NCBI RefSeq assembly: GCF_003610295.1
Contig: NZ_RAPV01000001.1
Coordinates: forward strand, 1,674,001 to 1,738,000
DNA: 64,000 nucleotides
Reading direction: 5' to 3'
From: Paraburkholderia sp. BL23I1N1
Lineage (GTDB): Bacteria > Pseudomonadota > Gammaproteobacteria > Burkholderiales > Burkholderiaceae
The notes beneath the pieces are model-generated. The model was not told the DNA's origin. It saw nothing but the letters and a program-made list of their open reading frames with translations, and ran no database searches. The number at the start of each line of letters is the position of its first letter. Position 1 is the stretch's first letter. The translations under genes were made by a program, and so were the position numbers. This document shows, in pieces, positions 1 through 8,144 of this stretch.

Positions 1-1
1 G

Positions 2-796
2 GTGAAGAAACGCGGCGCGTTCCTGCATAACATCATGCCGCTGATCTCGGAGCCCGAACACGGCACTCACTTTGGCCTGAGCGGCCAGCGCGGGCCGACT
101 GCGCAGGAACTCAAGGCCGTGCAGGACGCCTGCATGGGCGGCGCCAACCTGATGCGTCATTGCCGCCAGTGCCGCGCGGATGCGGTTGGCCTGCTCGGCG
201 AGGACCGCAGCGAGGAATTCACGCTCGACAAGATCGAGCAGATGGAAGTGGTCTACGACCTCGACCGCCGCCGTGAATACCAGCAGCGCGTCGAAGCCGA
301 GCGTCAGGCGCAGCACGACGCGAAGCAAGAAGCGCTGGCTGTCTCTCGCGAGATCGACGTCGCCGACGACATGAAGGTGCTGGTCGCGGTCGCAACGAAG
401 GGCGGCGGCCGGGTCAACGAGCACTTCGGCCACGTCGCGGAGTTTCAGATCTTCGAGGTCTCGGCAGCCGAAGCGCTGTTCGGCGGCCATCGCCGGGTGG
501 ACCTGTATTGCCGGGGCGGTTATGGCGACGACGAGCAACTACCGTCGGTCGTGCGCGCGCTCCACGACTGCCACGCGGTGCTGGTCGCGAAGATCGGCGC
601 CTGCCCGAAAGACGAACTGGCGCAAGCGGGCATCGAGCCGGTCGATCAGTACGTCGGCGAATTCATCGAAAAAGCGCTGCTTGCTTGGTTCAACGACTAC
701 CGCAGTCGCATCGCCAGCGGCGCCATCGTGCATCGGGACCGCGGCGATGCTTCAATCCGCCAGGGCGCTTACACCTCGTCAGCCTCAGCGGCGTGA
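2..796 (+). CDS. nifB: NifB, FeMo-co biosynthesis radical-SAM protein (C-terminal part, cut by window start)
   Basis: This is the last 264 residues of NifB, which makes the NifB-co precursor of the nitrogenase cofactor. The radical-SAM CxxxCxxC core lies upstream of the window. Visible here are the tail of the SAM domain, with the NifB-typical [10 protein letters not shown] motif near residues 54-63, a charged linker, and a C-terminal NifX-like dinitrogenase-cofactor-binding domain from about residue 122 ([20 protein letters not shown]). The frame is open to the first base, so the valine codon at position 2 is not the start. It heads a run of plus-strand nif accessory genes; the ferredoxin starts 40 bp downstream. 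Confidence 0.96.
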   Translation: MKKRGAFLHNIMPLISEPEHGTHFGLSGQRGPTAQELKAVQDACMGGANLMRHCRQCRADAVGLLGEDRSEEFTLDKIEQMEVVYDLDRRREYQQRVEAERQAQHDAKQEALAVSREIDVADDMKVLVAVATKGGGRVNEHFGHVAEFQIFEVSAAEALFGGHRRVDLYCRGGYGDDEQLPSVVRALHDCHAVLVAKIGACPKDELAQAGIEPVDQYVGEFIEKALLAWFNDYRSRIASGAIVHRDRGDASIRQGAYTSSASAA

Positions 797-836
797 TATC
801 CCACACCCTTCCAGACAGGACAACAGGAGAGCCTCC

Positions 837-1031
837 ATGCCTCTGAAGATTATTGCGTCCACCTGTACGGGATGCTCGGCCTGCGAACCGGAATGCCCCA
901 ATGTCGCGATCAGCGAGAAAGGCGGCGTGTTCGCGATCGACCCCAAGAAATGCACCGAATGCGAAGGCCACTTCGACGACCCGCAGTGCGTCGCGGTGTG
1001 TCCCGTGGACGGCTGCATCGTTCAGGTTTGA
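837..1031 (+). CDS. fdxN: 2[4Fe-4S] ferredoxin next to nifB
   Basis: A 64-residue bacterial-type ferredoxin. The first cluster motif is [12 protein letters not shown]; the second is CTEC followed by an eight-residue insertion and CVAVCP, the spacing found in nifB-linked ferredoxins. It probably supplies electrons to NifB or nitrogenase assembly in the cytoplasm. The start ATG is preceded by an AGGAGAG ribosome-binding site. It sits between nifB and a HesB/IscA-type gene. The symbol fdxN is used by analogy with rhizobial nifB-fdxN operons. Confidence 0.93.
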   Translation: MPLKIIASTCTGCSACEPECPNVAISEKGGVFAIDPKKCTECEGHFDDPQCVAVCPVDGCIVQV

Positions 1032-1081
1032 GTCTGGCTCGTGGCCGGGCCGGCCATTCATCCAACAGGAGACTACGCATC

Positions 1082-1489
1082 ATGCTGTCCAGCGTAACTG
1101 TTACGAGCGCCGCCGAGAAGTTCATGCGTCGTATCGTGGGCTTTTCGGGCCTGCCGGCTGGCGCCGGCTTTCGTCTGGTGGTGAGCGCCGGCGGCTGTTC
1201 CGGCCATACCGCGGAATTCACCGCCGAGCCGGCGCTACAACCAGGCGAACAGGAACTCGACATCAACGGCTTGCGCGTATTCCTGCCGGCTGAGAGCCGG
1301 CTGATGCTCGAAGGCATAACGATAGATTTCGCCGACAGGCCAACCCAGTCCGGCTTGATCTTCTTCAATCCGAACCAGGCCGCTTGTGGTTGCAGCAGCA
1401 GTGCGGATTCGGCGCCGCCAGGCGTGGCGACCATCGATGTCAGCGCGATTGGCCGCGGACGGCCGCCGCTGCCGCGTCAGATTTCCTGA
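1082..1489 (+). CDS. HesB/IscA-type iron-sulfur scaffold protein
   Basis: A 135-residue A-type Fe-S carrier of the HesB/IscA/ErpA family. It shows the conserved first cysteine in SAGGCSG (about residue 40) and the C-terminal CxC pair in ACGCSSS (about residue 102), which ligate the transferred cluster. A tail of about 30 residues after the CxC exceeds ordinary IscA (about 107 aa). The start was chosen at the ATG following AGGAGACTACGCATC; a longer frame upstream overlaps the ferredoxin and is ignored. It likely passes clusters made with NifS to nitrogenase proteins. Confidence 0.9.
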   Translation: MLSSVTVTSAAEKFMRRIVGFSGLPAGAGFRLVVSAGGCSGHTAEFTAEPALQPGEQELDINGLRVFLPAESRLMLEGITIDFADRPTQSGLIFFNPNQAACGCSSSADSAPPGVATIDVSAIGRGRPPLPRQIS

Positions 1490-1498
1490 AGAGGAGCG

Positions 1499-2086
1499 AT
1501 GGCGATGGAGTCCGGCGACCGTGCCCTCGACGACGCAATGACCGCGTTTGCGCAGAGCGCGATTGGCGGCGGCTTGCCGTCAGGCGTCAATGCATTGATC
1601 GCCGAGGCGGGTCGGTTGCGCGAGCGCCCCGATGAGGCGCTCGCGCTGTTGCAACGCGCCCGCGCCGCCGCGCCGCGCCATCCGGTGCCGTTGATCGCGC
1701 TGTACCGCTTTTACTTCTACGGCCATAAATTGGCGCAGGCGCGTGCGATCGGCGAAGACGCGCTGGCGGTCGCCCGCACCGCGCTGGGCTCAGATTTCGG
1801 CGAGGAACCGCTTGCGGCCGCGAACGTGACCACGCGTTATGACGCGGCCGCGCGTTTTTATCTGTTCACACTGAAGGGCCTCGTGTACCTCAACATGCGT
1901 CTCGGCGACTTTGAAGAAGCGCGCATGCTACTGCGCGAATTGCGCCGGCTCGATCCCGAAGACCGGGTGGGGGGCGCGCTGCTTTCGCATGTCTTGGATC
2001 GTCATGAGACCGGCGCCGGGTCCGACGATGCAATGGATGCGCTGAGTGCGTATCCGACGCGCGGCTGGACGGGGACGCAACCATGA
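1499..2086 (+). CDS. Tetratricopeptide-repeat protein of the nif accessory operon
   Basis: A 195-residue alanine/arginine/leucine-rich helical protein with TPR-like units, for example about residues 40-75 (EALALLQRARAAAPRHPVPL) and 120-160 (LKGLVYLNMRLGDFEEARML). There is no signal peptide or membrane segment. It starts 9 bp after the HesB-type gene and overlaps the LRV gene by 4 bp (ATGA), so it is translationally coupled. TPR proteins of this size occur in several nif operons. Their role is unknown; a protein-protein adaptor in nitrogenase assembly is an inference. The second ATG, two codons in, is an alternative start. Confidence 0.85.
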   Translation: MAMESGDRALDDAMTAFAQSAIGGGLPSGVNALIAEAGRLRERPDEALALLQRARAAAPRHPVPLIALYRFYFYGHKLAQARAIGEDALAVARTALGSDFGEEPLAAANVTTRYDAAARFYLFTLKGLVYLNMRLGDFEEARMLLRELRRLDPEDRVGGALLSHVLDRHETGAGSDDAMDALSAYPTRGWTGTQP

Positions 2087-2919
2087 GCGTACAGAACGTG
2101 CGCGTACCAGTCGGCGACATTGTACCGCGCCACTGGCAGGGCGGCCCGCTCGACTGCACCGGCTGCGGCTACGTGCGGTTCCGCGAGTTGCCGGCGGAGC
2201 ACGGTTGCGGGCCAGGGCACGCGTGCATGCAGGATGCGTACGCGCGCCGCGTCGAGCGCTTCTTTCACTGGCATCCTGAACTGGCCAACGAGCAGCTTGC
2301 GCATCCGTACTTCGAGGTGCGCGCAATCGCCGCGAGTCACGCCGATGTGTTTTGTCTGCCTGCATTGCTCGGCGATCCGGACGAGATGGTCCGGCTGCAG
2401 CTCGCGTTGCGATTGCCGCAGGCGCAACTGGCGCGCCTGATCCACGATCCGCATCGCGAGGTGCGGATTCGCGTGGCGCAGCGCGTGTCGCCTGCTGCAT
2501 TGGTCGGCATGCGGGGCGATTCCGACTACGGCGTGCGCGAGTGGGTGGCGCAGCGTCTGCCGCTCGCGCTGCTGCCGCAGATGATCGGCGACCCTGATCG
2601 CGTAGTCCGGATGCGACTGGCCGAGCGTCTTGAGATGCCCGCGCTGCTGCGTATTGCCGACGACAGCGAGGCCGAGGTACGCCGCATCGTCGCTGAGCGT
2701 CTGCCCGCGACGCTGCTATCGCGCCTCGCGTTCGATCCCGATTGGCGAGTGCGCTGGGAAGTCGCGCGGCGCGCCGCTGGCGAAATCGTGGCGTCGCTGG
2801 TGAATGACGCGGACGAAGAGGTGCGCGCGCTCGCGCGGCGGCGCCGGCAGTCGGGCGAGGTCGCGAACCTGATGACCACCGGACAAACGCAACGATCAGC
2901 AGGAGCGAAGCATGGCTGA
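2083..2919 (+). CDS. Leucine-rich-variant (LRV) repeat protein with N-terminal 4Fe-4S motif
   Basis: A 278-residue protein. The N-terminus carries a cysteine cluster (CTGCGY, then CGPGHAC, about residues 24-48) like the Fe-S domain of the Azotobacter vinelandii LRV protein. It is followed by tandem helical repeats of about 24 residues with recurring L-x-D-P-x-x-x-V-R units (HDPHREVRIRVAQRV, GDPDRVVRMRLAERL, FDPDWRVRWEVARRA). In Azotobacter the LRV gene also lies in the nif region; its function is unresolved. Here it is coupled by overlaps to the TPR gene upstream and nifZ downstream. A scaffolding or redox role in cluster assembly is inferred. Confidence 0.93.
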   Translation: MSVQNVRVPVGDIVPRHWQGGPLDCTGCGYVRFRELPAEHGCGPGHACMQDAYARRVERFFHWHPELANEQLAHPYFEVRAIAASHADVFCLPALLGDPDEMVRLQLALRLPQAQLARLIHDPHREVRIRVAQRVSPAALVGMRGDSDYGVREWVAQRLPLALLPQMIGDPDRVVRMRLAERLEMPALLRIADDSEAEVRRIVAERLPATLLSRLAFDPDWRVRWEVARRAAGEIVASLVNDADEEVRALARRRRQSGEVANLMTTGQTQRSAGAKHG

Positions 2920-3292
2920 CATCAACCGCGACGACGACCTGATTGAGGTCGCGTTTCCCCCGCGCTTCAACTACGGCGAGCGCGTGATCGCACGCTCGGT
3001 TATCCGCAACGACGGTACGTACAACGGCAAGGACATCGGCGAAGTGCTGGTGAACAAGGGCGAGATCGGCTACGTCACCAGCATCGACACCTTCCTTCAG
3101 CAGTTCTATATCTACGCGGTGGATTTCGTCGAGAGCGGCCACCGTGTCGGCATGCGCGCGAAAGAGCTATGTACGCTCGACAACCTGCCGGACGACGTGC
3201 TGCAAGGCCTGGGCGAGCGGGCCGAAGCGCTGCACAAGATCGGCACGCGGGTCCAGCCGGAAACGTCGCAACCGCAGGAGCCGTCAGCATGA
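2912..3292 (+). CDS. nifZ: NifZ, nitrogenase P-cluster maturation protein
   Basis: A 126-residue NifZ. The conserved core is near the N-terminus (PPRFNYGERVIARSVIRNDG, then GEIGYVTSIDTFLQQFYIYAVDF). In A. vinelandii NifZ works with NifH in forming the second P-cluster of NifDK. The gene overlaps the LRV gene by 8 bp and the next nifZ-like gene by 4 bp, so the whole block is translationally coupled. It is shorter than Azotobacter NifZ (about 159 aa), as is common in rhizobia. Confidence 0.95.
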   Translation: MADINRDDDLIEVAFPPRFNYGERVIARSVIRNDGTYNGKDIGEVLVNKGEIGYVTSIDTFLQQFYIYAVDFVESGHRVGMRAKELCTLDNLPDDVLQGLGERAEALHKIGTRVQPETSQPQEPSA

Positions 3293-3564
3293 GTATCGAA
3301 CCGGTTCAGCCTGCTTATCAGTGGGGCATGCGCGTGATCGCGCTGGATGACCTGTGCAACGACGGCAGCTTTCCGGAGCGCGGCCAGGACGATTGTCTGG
3401 CCGAGGCGGGTACGGTCGGCGAAATCGTCAACGTCGGCCAGGTGGTTGAGAGCGGCGAGCCAGTCTATCTGGTGGATTTCGGCAACTGTGTCGTCGGATG
3501 CAAGGGGAATGAAATTGCGCCCGCGCCCGCCGGCCTGCTACCTGAAGAAGGAGCCATGTCATGA
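3289..3564 (+). CDS. Second NifZ-family protein
   Basis: A 91-residue protein related to NifZ: it repeats the beta-rich core (WGMRVIALDDLCNDGSFPER, GTVGEIVNVGQVVESGEPVY, LVDF). The ATG overlaps the stop of nifZ. It is smaller and more acidic than nifZ and has two cysteines near the end (CVVGC). Tandem nifZ-type genes are known in some nif clusters. Whether the two act on the same P-cluster step or as a heteromer is unknown. It is followed by another 4-bp overlap with a small unknown gene. Confidence 0.85.
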   Translation: MSIEPVQPAYQWGMRVIALDDLCNDGSFPERGQDDCLAEAGTVGEIVNVGQVVESGEPVYLVDFGNCVVGCKGNEIAPAPAGLLPEEGAMS

Positions 3565-3932
3565 CGGTTCAGGCGAGTGCGCCAGAAGCGGCGGCGCCGC
3601 GCGACGGTTTGCGCGCGAGCCGCCCGTTCGACCTGACCCAGCGCCAGATCGAGCAAGCGTTGCGCGAGCGTACCCGCTACCACTATGTGCTGCCGCGCGT
3701 GCTGCGCGATGGGCAGGGGTTCCGTGTCGAGAGCCCGTGCTGCTCCCGCAATGTCGACGCGAATGGCGGGCTGATCGACATAGCCTGGCTCACGCGCGAT
3801 GAAGACGGTATGTGGCACCTGAGCGCGCGCGATCATGCGTCGCACCGATGGATGCCCCAGCATGAGAGCACCGGTCTGGCCGAGCTGCTGGACACGCTGT
3901 GCATCGATCGCGAATGCGTGTTCTGGCCGTGA
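3561..3932 (+). CDS. Small nif-linked protein of unknown function
   Basis: A 123-residue soluble protein with no family I can name with certainty; it may belong to a DUF3024-type family, which is a recollection. It has a CC pair (SPCCSRNVDANGG), a WLTRDEDGMWHL segment, and a C-terminal CIDRECVFWP that could bind metal. The start overlaps the upstream nifZ-like stop by 4 bp, so it is part of the coupled operon. nifS follows after 22 bp. The position between nifZ and nifS suggests a role in nitrogenase maturation, but this is inference only. Confidence 0.75.
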   Translation: MTVQASAPEAAAPRDGLRASRPFDLTQRQIEQALRERTRYHYVLPRVLRDGQGFRVESPCCSRNVDANGGLIDIAWLTRDEDGMWHLSARDHASHRWMPQHESTGLAELLDTLCIDRECVFWP

Positions 3933-3954
3933 AGCAAACTAACGGAGCCCGGCG

Positions 3955-5099
3955 ATGATCTATCTCGACCACAACGCGACCATGCCGCCAGCCTCCGCCG
4001 TGGCGCAGGCGATGCTGTCCATCCTGACGGATGCGTGGGGCAACGCGTCGTCGCAGCATGCCGTCGGGCAGCAGGCGAAGGGCGCGCTCGCTGCGGCCCG
4101 CGCGACGATCGCGCGAGCGCTCGGTTGCAAGCCCGCAGAGTTGATCTTCACCAGCGGCGCCACCGAAGCCAATCACCTGGCCGTGTGCTGGCTGCACGCG
4201 GCGCCGCCGGGGGGGCGGCACTGTGGCGTATTCAGCGCGATCGAACATGCAGCGCACCTGAAGCTGGCGCGAGCGCTGGCTGCACGCGGCGTTGCGGTCG
4301 ACTACATCGCCGTGCGGCCCGACGGGACGCTGGACCTCGACAGTGTCGCCGCGCTGATTGGACCTGACGTCGGGGTGGAATCGCTGATGGCGGCCAACAA
4401 CGAGACGGGCGTATTGATGCCGGTCGCCGAAGTACGCGATCTCGTGCATTCGGCCGGCGCGCGCCTCCATGTCGATGCGACGCAGTTCACCGGCAGGCTG
4501 CCGTTCCATTTCGCGCAGAGCGGGGTCGATGCGGTGTCGCTGTCGGCGCACAAGCTGCGCGGGCCGAAGGGCATCGGTACGCTCCTCGTGCGCCACGGCG
4601 TGACGCTGGTGCCGCAGGTGCAGGGCAGCAAGGAACGGCATCGACGCGGCGGCACCGAGAACCTGCCGGCCATCGCCGGCTTTGCAGCGGCGCTCGAGCG
4701 TATCAGCGACGTAGCGAGCGAAGCGGCGCGCGTGGCCGCGCTGCGTGACGCACTGGAGCAGGGGCTGCGGTGCGCACTGCCGGCCGTCCACGTGTTTTCG
4801 GCGCAGGCATCGCGTCTGCCCGGCACCAGCTACCTGCGTTTCGGCGAGGTTCCTGCCGAGGTCGTGTTGCAGCGCATCGAGCTGCCGGGCGTTGCCGCGT
4901 CGTCAGGCTCGGCATGCTCGTCTGGCGGCAGCGAGCCGTCGCACGTGCTTGCCGCGATGGATGTGCCGCGCGATGAGACGCTGGCGGCGGTGCGTCTGTC
5001 GCTCGCGAAACCACTACGGCGCAGGACATTGAGTACGTGCTCGCCTATCTGCCGCCGTTGCTTCGTCCACTGCTGGAGGAAGCAGCGCATCCCGCTTGA
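3955..5099 (+). CDS. nifS: NifS cysteine desulfurase (C-terminus frameshifted as sequenced)
   Basis: A PLP enzyme that removes sulfur from cysteine for nitrogenase Fe-S clusters. Visible are the N-terminal YLDHNATMPP, the PLP lysine in SLSAHKLRGPKG (K200), RGGTENLPAIAGF, and the catalytic cysteine in SSGSACSSGGSEPS (C321). Near 5002-5012 the frame slips. After TTTAQDIEYVLAYLPPLL resumes in the next frame it ends naturally at 5097-5099, giving about 381 aa, the usual size. Composite length is 3n+2, consistent with one missing base. Without correction the frame runs to 5364 through nifT, which is not credible. This may be a sequencing error or a real lesion outside the catalytic core. Confidence 0.9.
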
Positions 5100-5140
5100 A
5101 CGTGGTTTGAACCTGTCATCAATCTCCGGAGTCCGAAACC

Positions 5141-5359
5141 ATGAAAGTCATGATCCGCAAGGACAGCAAGGGCGCGCTGAGCGCCTACGTGCCAAAGAAG
5201 GACCTGGAGGAGCCCATTGTCGCGATGGCGCAGCCCGGGATGTGGGGCGGTCTCGTCACGCTCGCGAACGGCTGGCAACTCGAATTGCCCGCGATGGCCG
5301 ACGATACGCCGCTGCCCATCACGGTCGAAGCGCGGCGCATTGCGGGCGTGGAGGAGTGA
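5141..5359 (+). CDS. nifT: NifT/FixU family protein
   Basis: A 72-residue NifT. Family features are MKVMIRKDSKG at the start, a Y-x-P-K-K-D-L-E-E segment and WGGLVTLANGWQLELP. NifT is a small beta protein conserved in nif operons; its loss gives little phenotype in Klebsiella or Azotobacter. It lies 41 bp after the natural end of nifS, with a CTCCGGAGT sequence upstream, and 1 bp before the next small gene. Confidence 0.94.
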   Translation: MKVMIRKDSKGALSAYVPKKDLEEPIVAMAQPGMWGGLVTLANGWQLELPAMADDTPLPITVEARRIAGVEE

Positions 5360-5360
5360 G

Positions 5361-5639
5361 ATGACCCTGAACGCCGAGCAATTGGACTTCGCGGCGGACC
5401 TGCTCCGCACGGCACCGACGCTACGCGACGCCGCCACGCAATGGCACGAACGTTATCCCGAGGTGCTCACAATGCATGTCAGCGCAGCGGTGATGCGCGA
5501 CGATATAGCAGCGCTTCGGTTCGGTGTGCGCAGTATCTATTTCGCGATGTCGGCCGGGCATTGCAGGTCCATCACGCAGCGGCCTGAAGAGGCCGATGCG
5601 TTGATCCTGACCGAGGACGGGGCGCATGGAAATCGATGA
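5361..5639 (+). CDS. Small unknown nif-operon protein
   Basis: A 92-residue protein starting 1 bp after the nifT stop, with GAGGAGTGAG as ribosome-binding site. The sequence has a helical N-terminus (LNAEQLDFAADLLRTAPTL), then AATQWHERYPEVLTMHVSAA and FGVRSIYFAMSAGHCRSI. I do not recognise its family with confidence. Its 3' end overlaps the next gene by 14 bp, so it is within the nif transcript. The function cannot be inferred beyond nif association. Confidence 0.75.
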   Translation: MTLNAEQLDFAADLLRTAPTLRDAATQWHERYPEVLTMHVSAAVMRDDIAALRFGVRSIYFAMSAGHCRSITQRPEEADALILTEDGAHGNR

Positions 5640-6789
5640 GATCGCGCTGAGCGAACCGGCTTGCGCGGCGCGCGAGATCGATTTCGTCAACGCTGTGCTG
5701 CAATCTTCGCGTTGGAGCGACGGGCCGATGCTTGATTCGTTCGAGCGCGCGTTTGCGGGCTGGGTTGGCCGGGAGTATGCGGTCGCGGTCGCGAGCGGCA
5801 CGCTCGCGACCTGGATTGCGTTGCGCGCGATGGGGATCGGCCCGGGAGACGAGGTGGTCTGCGCGTCGCACACCTGGCATCAGGTGGCGCAGGCGATCAC
5901 GCTGGCGGGAGCCATGCCGGTGTTCGCCGACATCGACTACTGGAGCGGTTGTCTGAGCGCCGAAAAAGCCGCGCAGAAGATCGGCCCTCGCACGCGCGCG
6001 ATCCTCGCCGGCAATACCAACGGCCACCCGGCCGCGTGGGCGCTGCTGCGCGAACTGGCCGACGCGCAGCGCTTGCGGCTGATCGAAGACAGTACCGAGG
6101 CGTTGGGCTCGCGCTACCGGGGCCGCAACGTCGGCTGTTTCGGCGACGTATCAGTGTTCGACTTCTCCAGCCCGTCCGCGCTGTGCACAGGAGCGGGCGG
6201 CATGCTCGTCACCGACGATGACGAACTCGTCCATGAACTGCGCTATCTGCGCGAGCGGCGCGTCACGGACCGCGCGTCCGTCTCGGTCGGCTCGTGGGTG
6301 CCGCTGCAGGCGGGCATCAGTGATCTGACCGCCGCGCTCGGTCTCGCGCAACTGGCCGAACTCGACACGCGCCTCGCGCAGCGAAAGCAGGTCGAGACCT
6401 GGTATCACGAAGAGATGCAAAGCTTCGAAGGGATCAAGCCAGCCTACCTGGCAGAGGACGTCGAAGAAGTGCACAGGATGCTCTATGTTGTGCATTTGGG
6501 CAAACGTTTTACGCAGAGCGCGCGCGCCCAGATGATCGACGACATGAAATCTTGCGGCATTGAGACGGTGGCCTACAGCCATCCGCTGCATCAGCAGTTC
6601 CACTACTTGAACGCGGGCGATGCGATCGGCCGCAAGAGCGGCCTGTTGCCCGACACCGAGCGCATCGGCGATCGCGCGCTGGCGCTGCCGCTGCACACGC
6701 TACTCGACACCGACCAGGTCAAGTACATCGTCAAGACGCTGAAAGACACCGCGACCAACGTGGGCGCCGGCGCTGCCATTTATCTGTGA
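5626..6789 (+). CDS. DegT/DnrJ/EryC1/StrS-fold protein lacking the PLP lysine
   Basis: A 387-residue protein with the fold of sugar aminotransferases: VAVASGTLATWIALRA (cofactor-phosphate region), GPGDEVVCASHTWHQVAQAI, LIEDSTEALGSRYRGRNVG and TGAGGMLVTDDDE. The lysine that normally forms the PLP aldimine, in the F-x-x-x-K-N stretch before TGEGG, is replaced by serine (VFDFSSPSALCTG). The protein is therefore probably not a classical aminotransferase; it may be a PMP-dependent enzyme, a binding protein or a scaffold. It overlaps the upstream gene by 14 bp and is followed after 10 bp by a SIR2-like gene, both in the nif operon. Confidence 0.88.
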   Translation: MEIDEIALSEPACAAREIDFVNAVLQSSRWSDGPMLDSFERAFAGWVGREYAVAVASGTLATWIALRAMGIGPGDEVVCASHTWHQVAQAITLAGAMPVFADIDYWSGCLSAEKAAQKIGPRTRAILAGNTNGHPAAWALLRELADAQRLRLIEDSTEALGSRYRGRNVGCFGDVSVFDFSSPSALCTGAGGMLVTDDDELVHELRYLRERRVTDRASVSVGSWVPLQAGISDLTAALGLAQLAELDTRLAQRKQVETWYHEEMQSFEGIKPAYLAEDVEEVHRMLYVVHLGKRFTQSARAQMIDDMKSCGIETVAYSHPLHQQFHYLNAGDAIGRKSGLLPDTERIGDRALALPLHTLLDTDQVKYIVKTLKDTATNVGAGAAIYL

Positions 6790-6799
6790 GCCGCACTCC

Positions 6800-7642
6800 A
6801 TGACCGTTTCAGTCCAGACCATCGCCGAACGCCTGTGTGCGGGCGGCGTCATTCCGTACCTGGGACCGGCGCTGCTCGCGCTGTGCCCCGATACGGCCGC
6901 CCCTGCCACGCCGCTCGCGCTCGCCGAAATCATCACGGCCAAGGTCAGCGTGCTGTACAAGATCCGCACCCGGCTGACCCAGGCGGCGCAGTTCATCGAA
7001 AACTTCAAGCATCGCAAGTCGCTGGTGAGCGTCATGAATGAGGCCTTCGCCATGACGTCGACGCCGTCGGCACTGCATTGCGCGCTGGCGGCGATGGGCG
7101 CCGGGCTGGTTGTCGACAGCTGGTACGACGACACCTTCGCCTGCGCGCTGGCGCAGTCGCGGCCGCAGGGCGGCTGGGCGCAGTTGCAGGGGCTGTCGCA
7201 GGCCGAGCATTTCGGCCATTGGTTCGCGGCCTATAGCGCAGACGGCGCGTTGCTGGATGCCGTGCCGGCCTCGGGCGCGCTGCTCTACAAGCCGATTGGC
7301 GGCCATGCGCCGGCCTCTAACTACCTGGTCTCTGACAGCGACTTCGTCGAAGTCATGACCGAGATCGATATCCAGACGCCCATTCCGCCCGCCGTGCAGG
7401 CGTGGCGCCGCGGTCGAAGTTTTTTGTTTCTGGGCTGCCGTTTTGACGACCAGCTCACACGCAGCTTCGCGCGCCAGATCATGAAGCGCTCCTCCGACAT
7501 GCACTGGGCCGTGCTGCCCGACGAACCGACGCGTATGGAGGCGCGCTTTCTCGAAGAGCAGGGCATCACGTGCATCGCGATGCCGCTGGGCGGGTTCGCC
7601 GAAGCGTTGGTGGATGCCTTGCAACCCACACTGGCCGCGTGA
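6800..7642 (+). CDS. SIR2-like domain protein of the nif operon
   Basis: A 280-residue cytoplasmic protein of the SIR2-like superfamily. The N-terminus (CAGGVIPYLGPALLAL, about residues 12-28) resembles the nucleotide-binding start of SIR2_2 domains, and RSFLFLGCRFDDQLTRSFAR (about 209-228) matches the conserved FLGxSFxDxxxR motif. Classical deacetylase zinc cysteines are not evident. SIR2-like proteins occur in a number of nif clusters, with no established role. It starts 10 bp after the DegT-type gene. NAD hydrolysis or binding is an inference from the fold. Confidence 0.85.
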   Translation: MTVSVQTIAERLCAGGVIPYLGPALLALCPDTAAPATPLALAEIITAKVSVLYKIRTRLTQAAQFIENFKHRKSLVSVMNEAFAMTSTPSALHCALAAMGAGLVVDSWYDDTFACALAQSRPQGGWAQLQGLSQAEHFGHWFAAYSADGALLDAVPASGALLYKPIGGHAPASNYLVSDSDFVEVMTEIDIQTPIPPAVQAWRRGRSFLFLGCRFDDQLTRSFARQIMKRSSDMHWAVLPDEPTRMEARFLEEQGITCIAMPLGGFAEALVDALQPTLAA

Positions 7643-7697
7643 AGCGTGGCCGCTAGCCAGCGTTCTTTATCCGTAGCCTTCTATCAAGATCGCCATC

Positions 7698-8144
7698 ATG
7701 ACCACATTGACCGTACTGCCTTCGGGCAAGACCTACGACGTTGCCGTCGGCGCGACCCTGCTGCAGGCACTGCTCGCCGCAGGCGAGAGCATCGAGCACA
7801 AGTGCAACGGCAAGGCCGACTGCGGATCGTGCCGCCTGTTCGTACAGGAAGGGCGCAAGAGCCTGCCGAAGATCCAGCGGCTCGAAAACGACAAGCTCGA
7901 TACGCTCGTCGGCATCGGCTCCAAGTCGCGCCTCGCCTGTCAAGTCGTGCTGGCCGAAGAGCCGGTGACCATCGAACTGCTGACTTCGTCTGAGCGGCGA
8001 GATGACCGCGGTCGAATCGCTGGTGGTCGACGTGGCCATCGTCGGCGCGGGTCTATGCGGCGTCGCGCTGGCGCGCGCACTGCACGCTCAGGACGTTTCC
8101 GTCGTTGTCATCGAAGCGCGCGAGCGCGTGGGCGGCCGTGCTGA
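7698..8144 (+). CDS. 2Fe-2S plant-type ferredoxin (C-terminal end uncertain)
   Basis: The first about 100 residues are a [2Fe-2S] ferredoxin: HKCNGKADCGSCRLFV supplies three ligands (CxxxxxCxxC pattern, residues about 35-45) and LACQVV the fourth (about 79). Fold elements LPSGKTYDVAVGATLLQALL and IEHKC match the family. After LLTSSE the open frame runs on for about 50 arginine-rich residues that are antisense-like readings of the next gene. The true stop was probably near 7990-8005 and was lost by a small indel. Ferredoxins of this type near nif genes are thought to donate electrons to nitrogenase or its assembly. Confidence 0.8.
   Translation: MTTLTVLPSGKTYDVAVGATLLQALLAAGESIEHKCNGKADCGSCRLFVQEGRKSLPKIQRLENDKLDTLVGIGSKSRLACQVVLAEEPVTIELLTSSERRDDRGRIAGGRRGHRRRGSMRRRAGARTARSGRFRRCHRSARARGRPC

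Noticed and set aside
3955..5364. A 469-aa NifS fused to a basic tail overlapping nifT
   Set aside because: NifS homology resumes in the adjacent frame and ends at 5099, and nifT is intact in its own frame. The long frame is a frameshift product.
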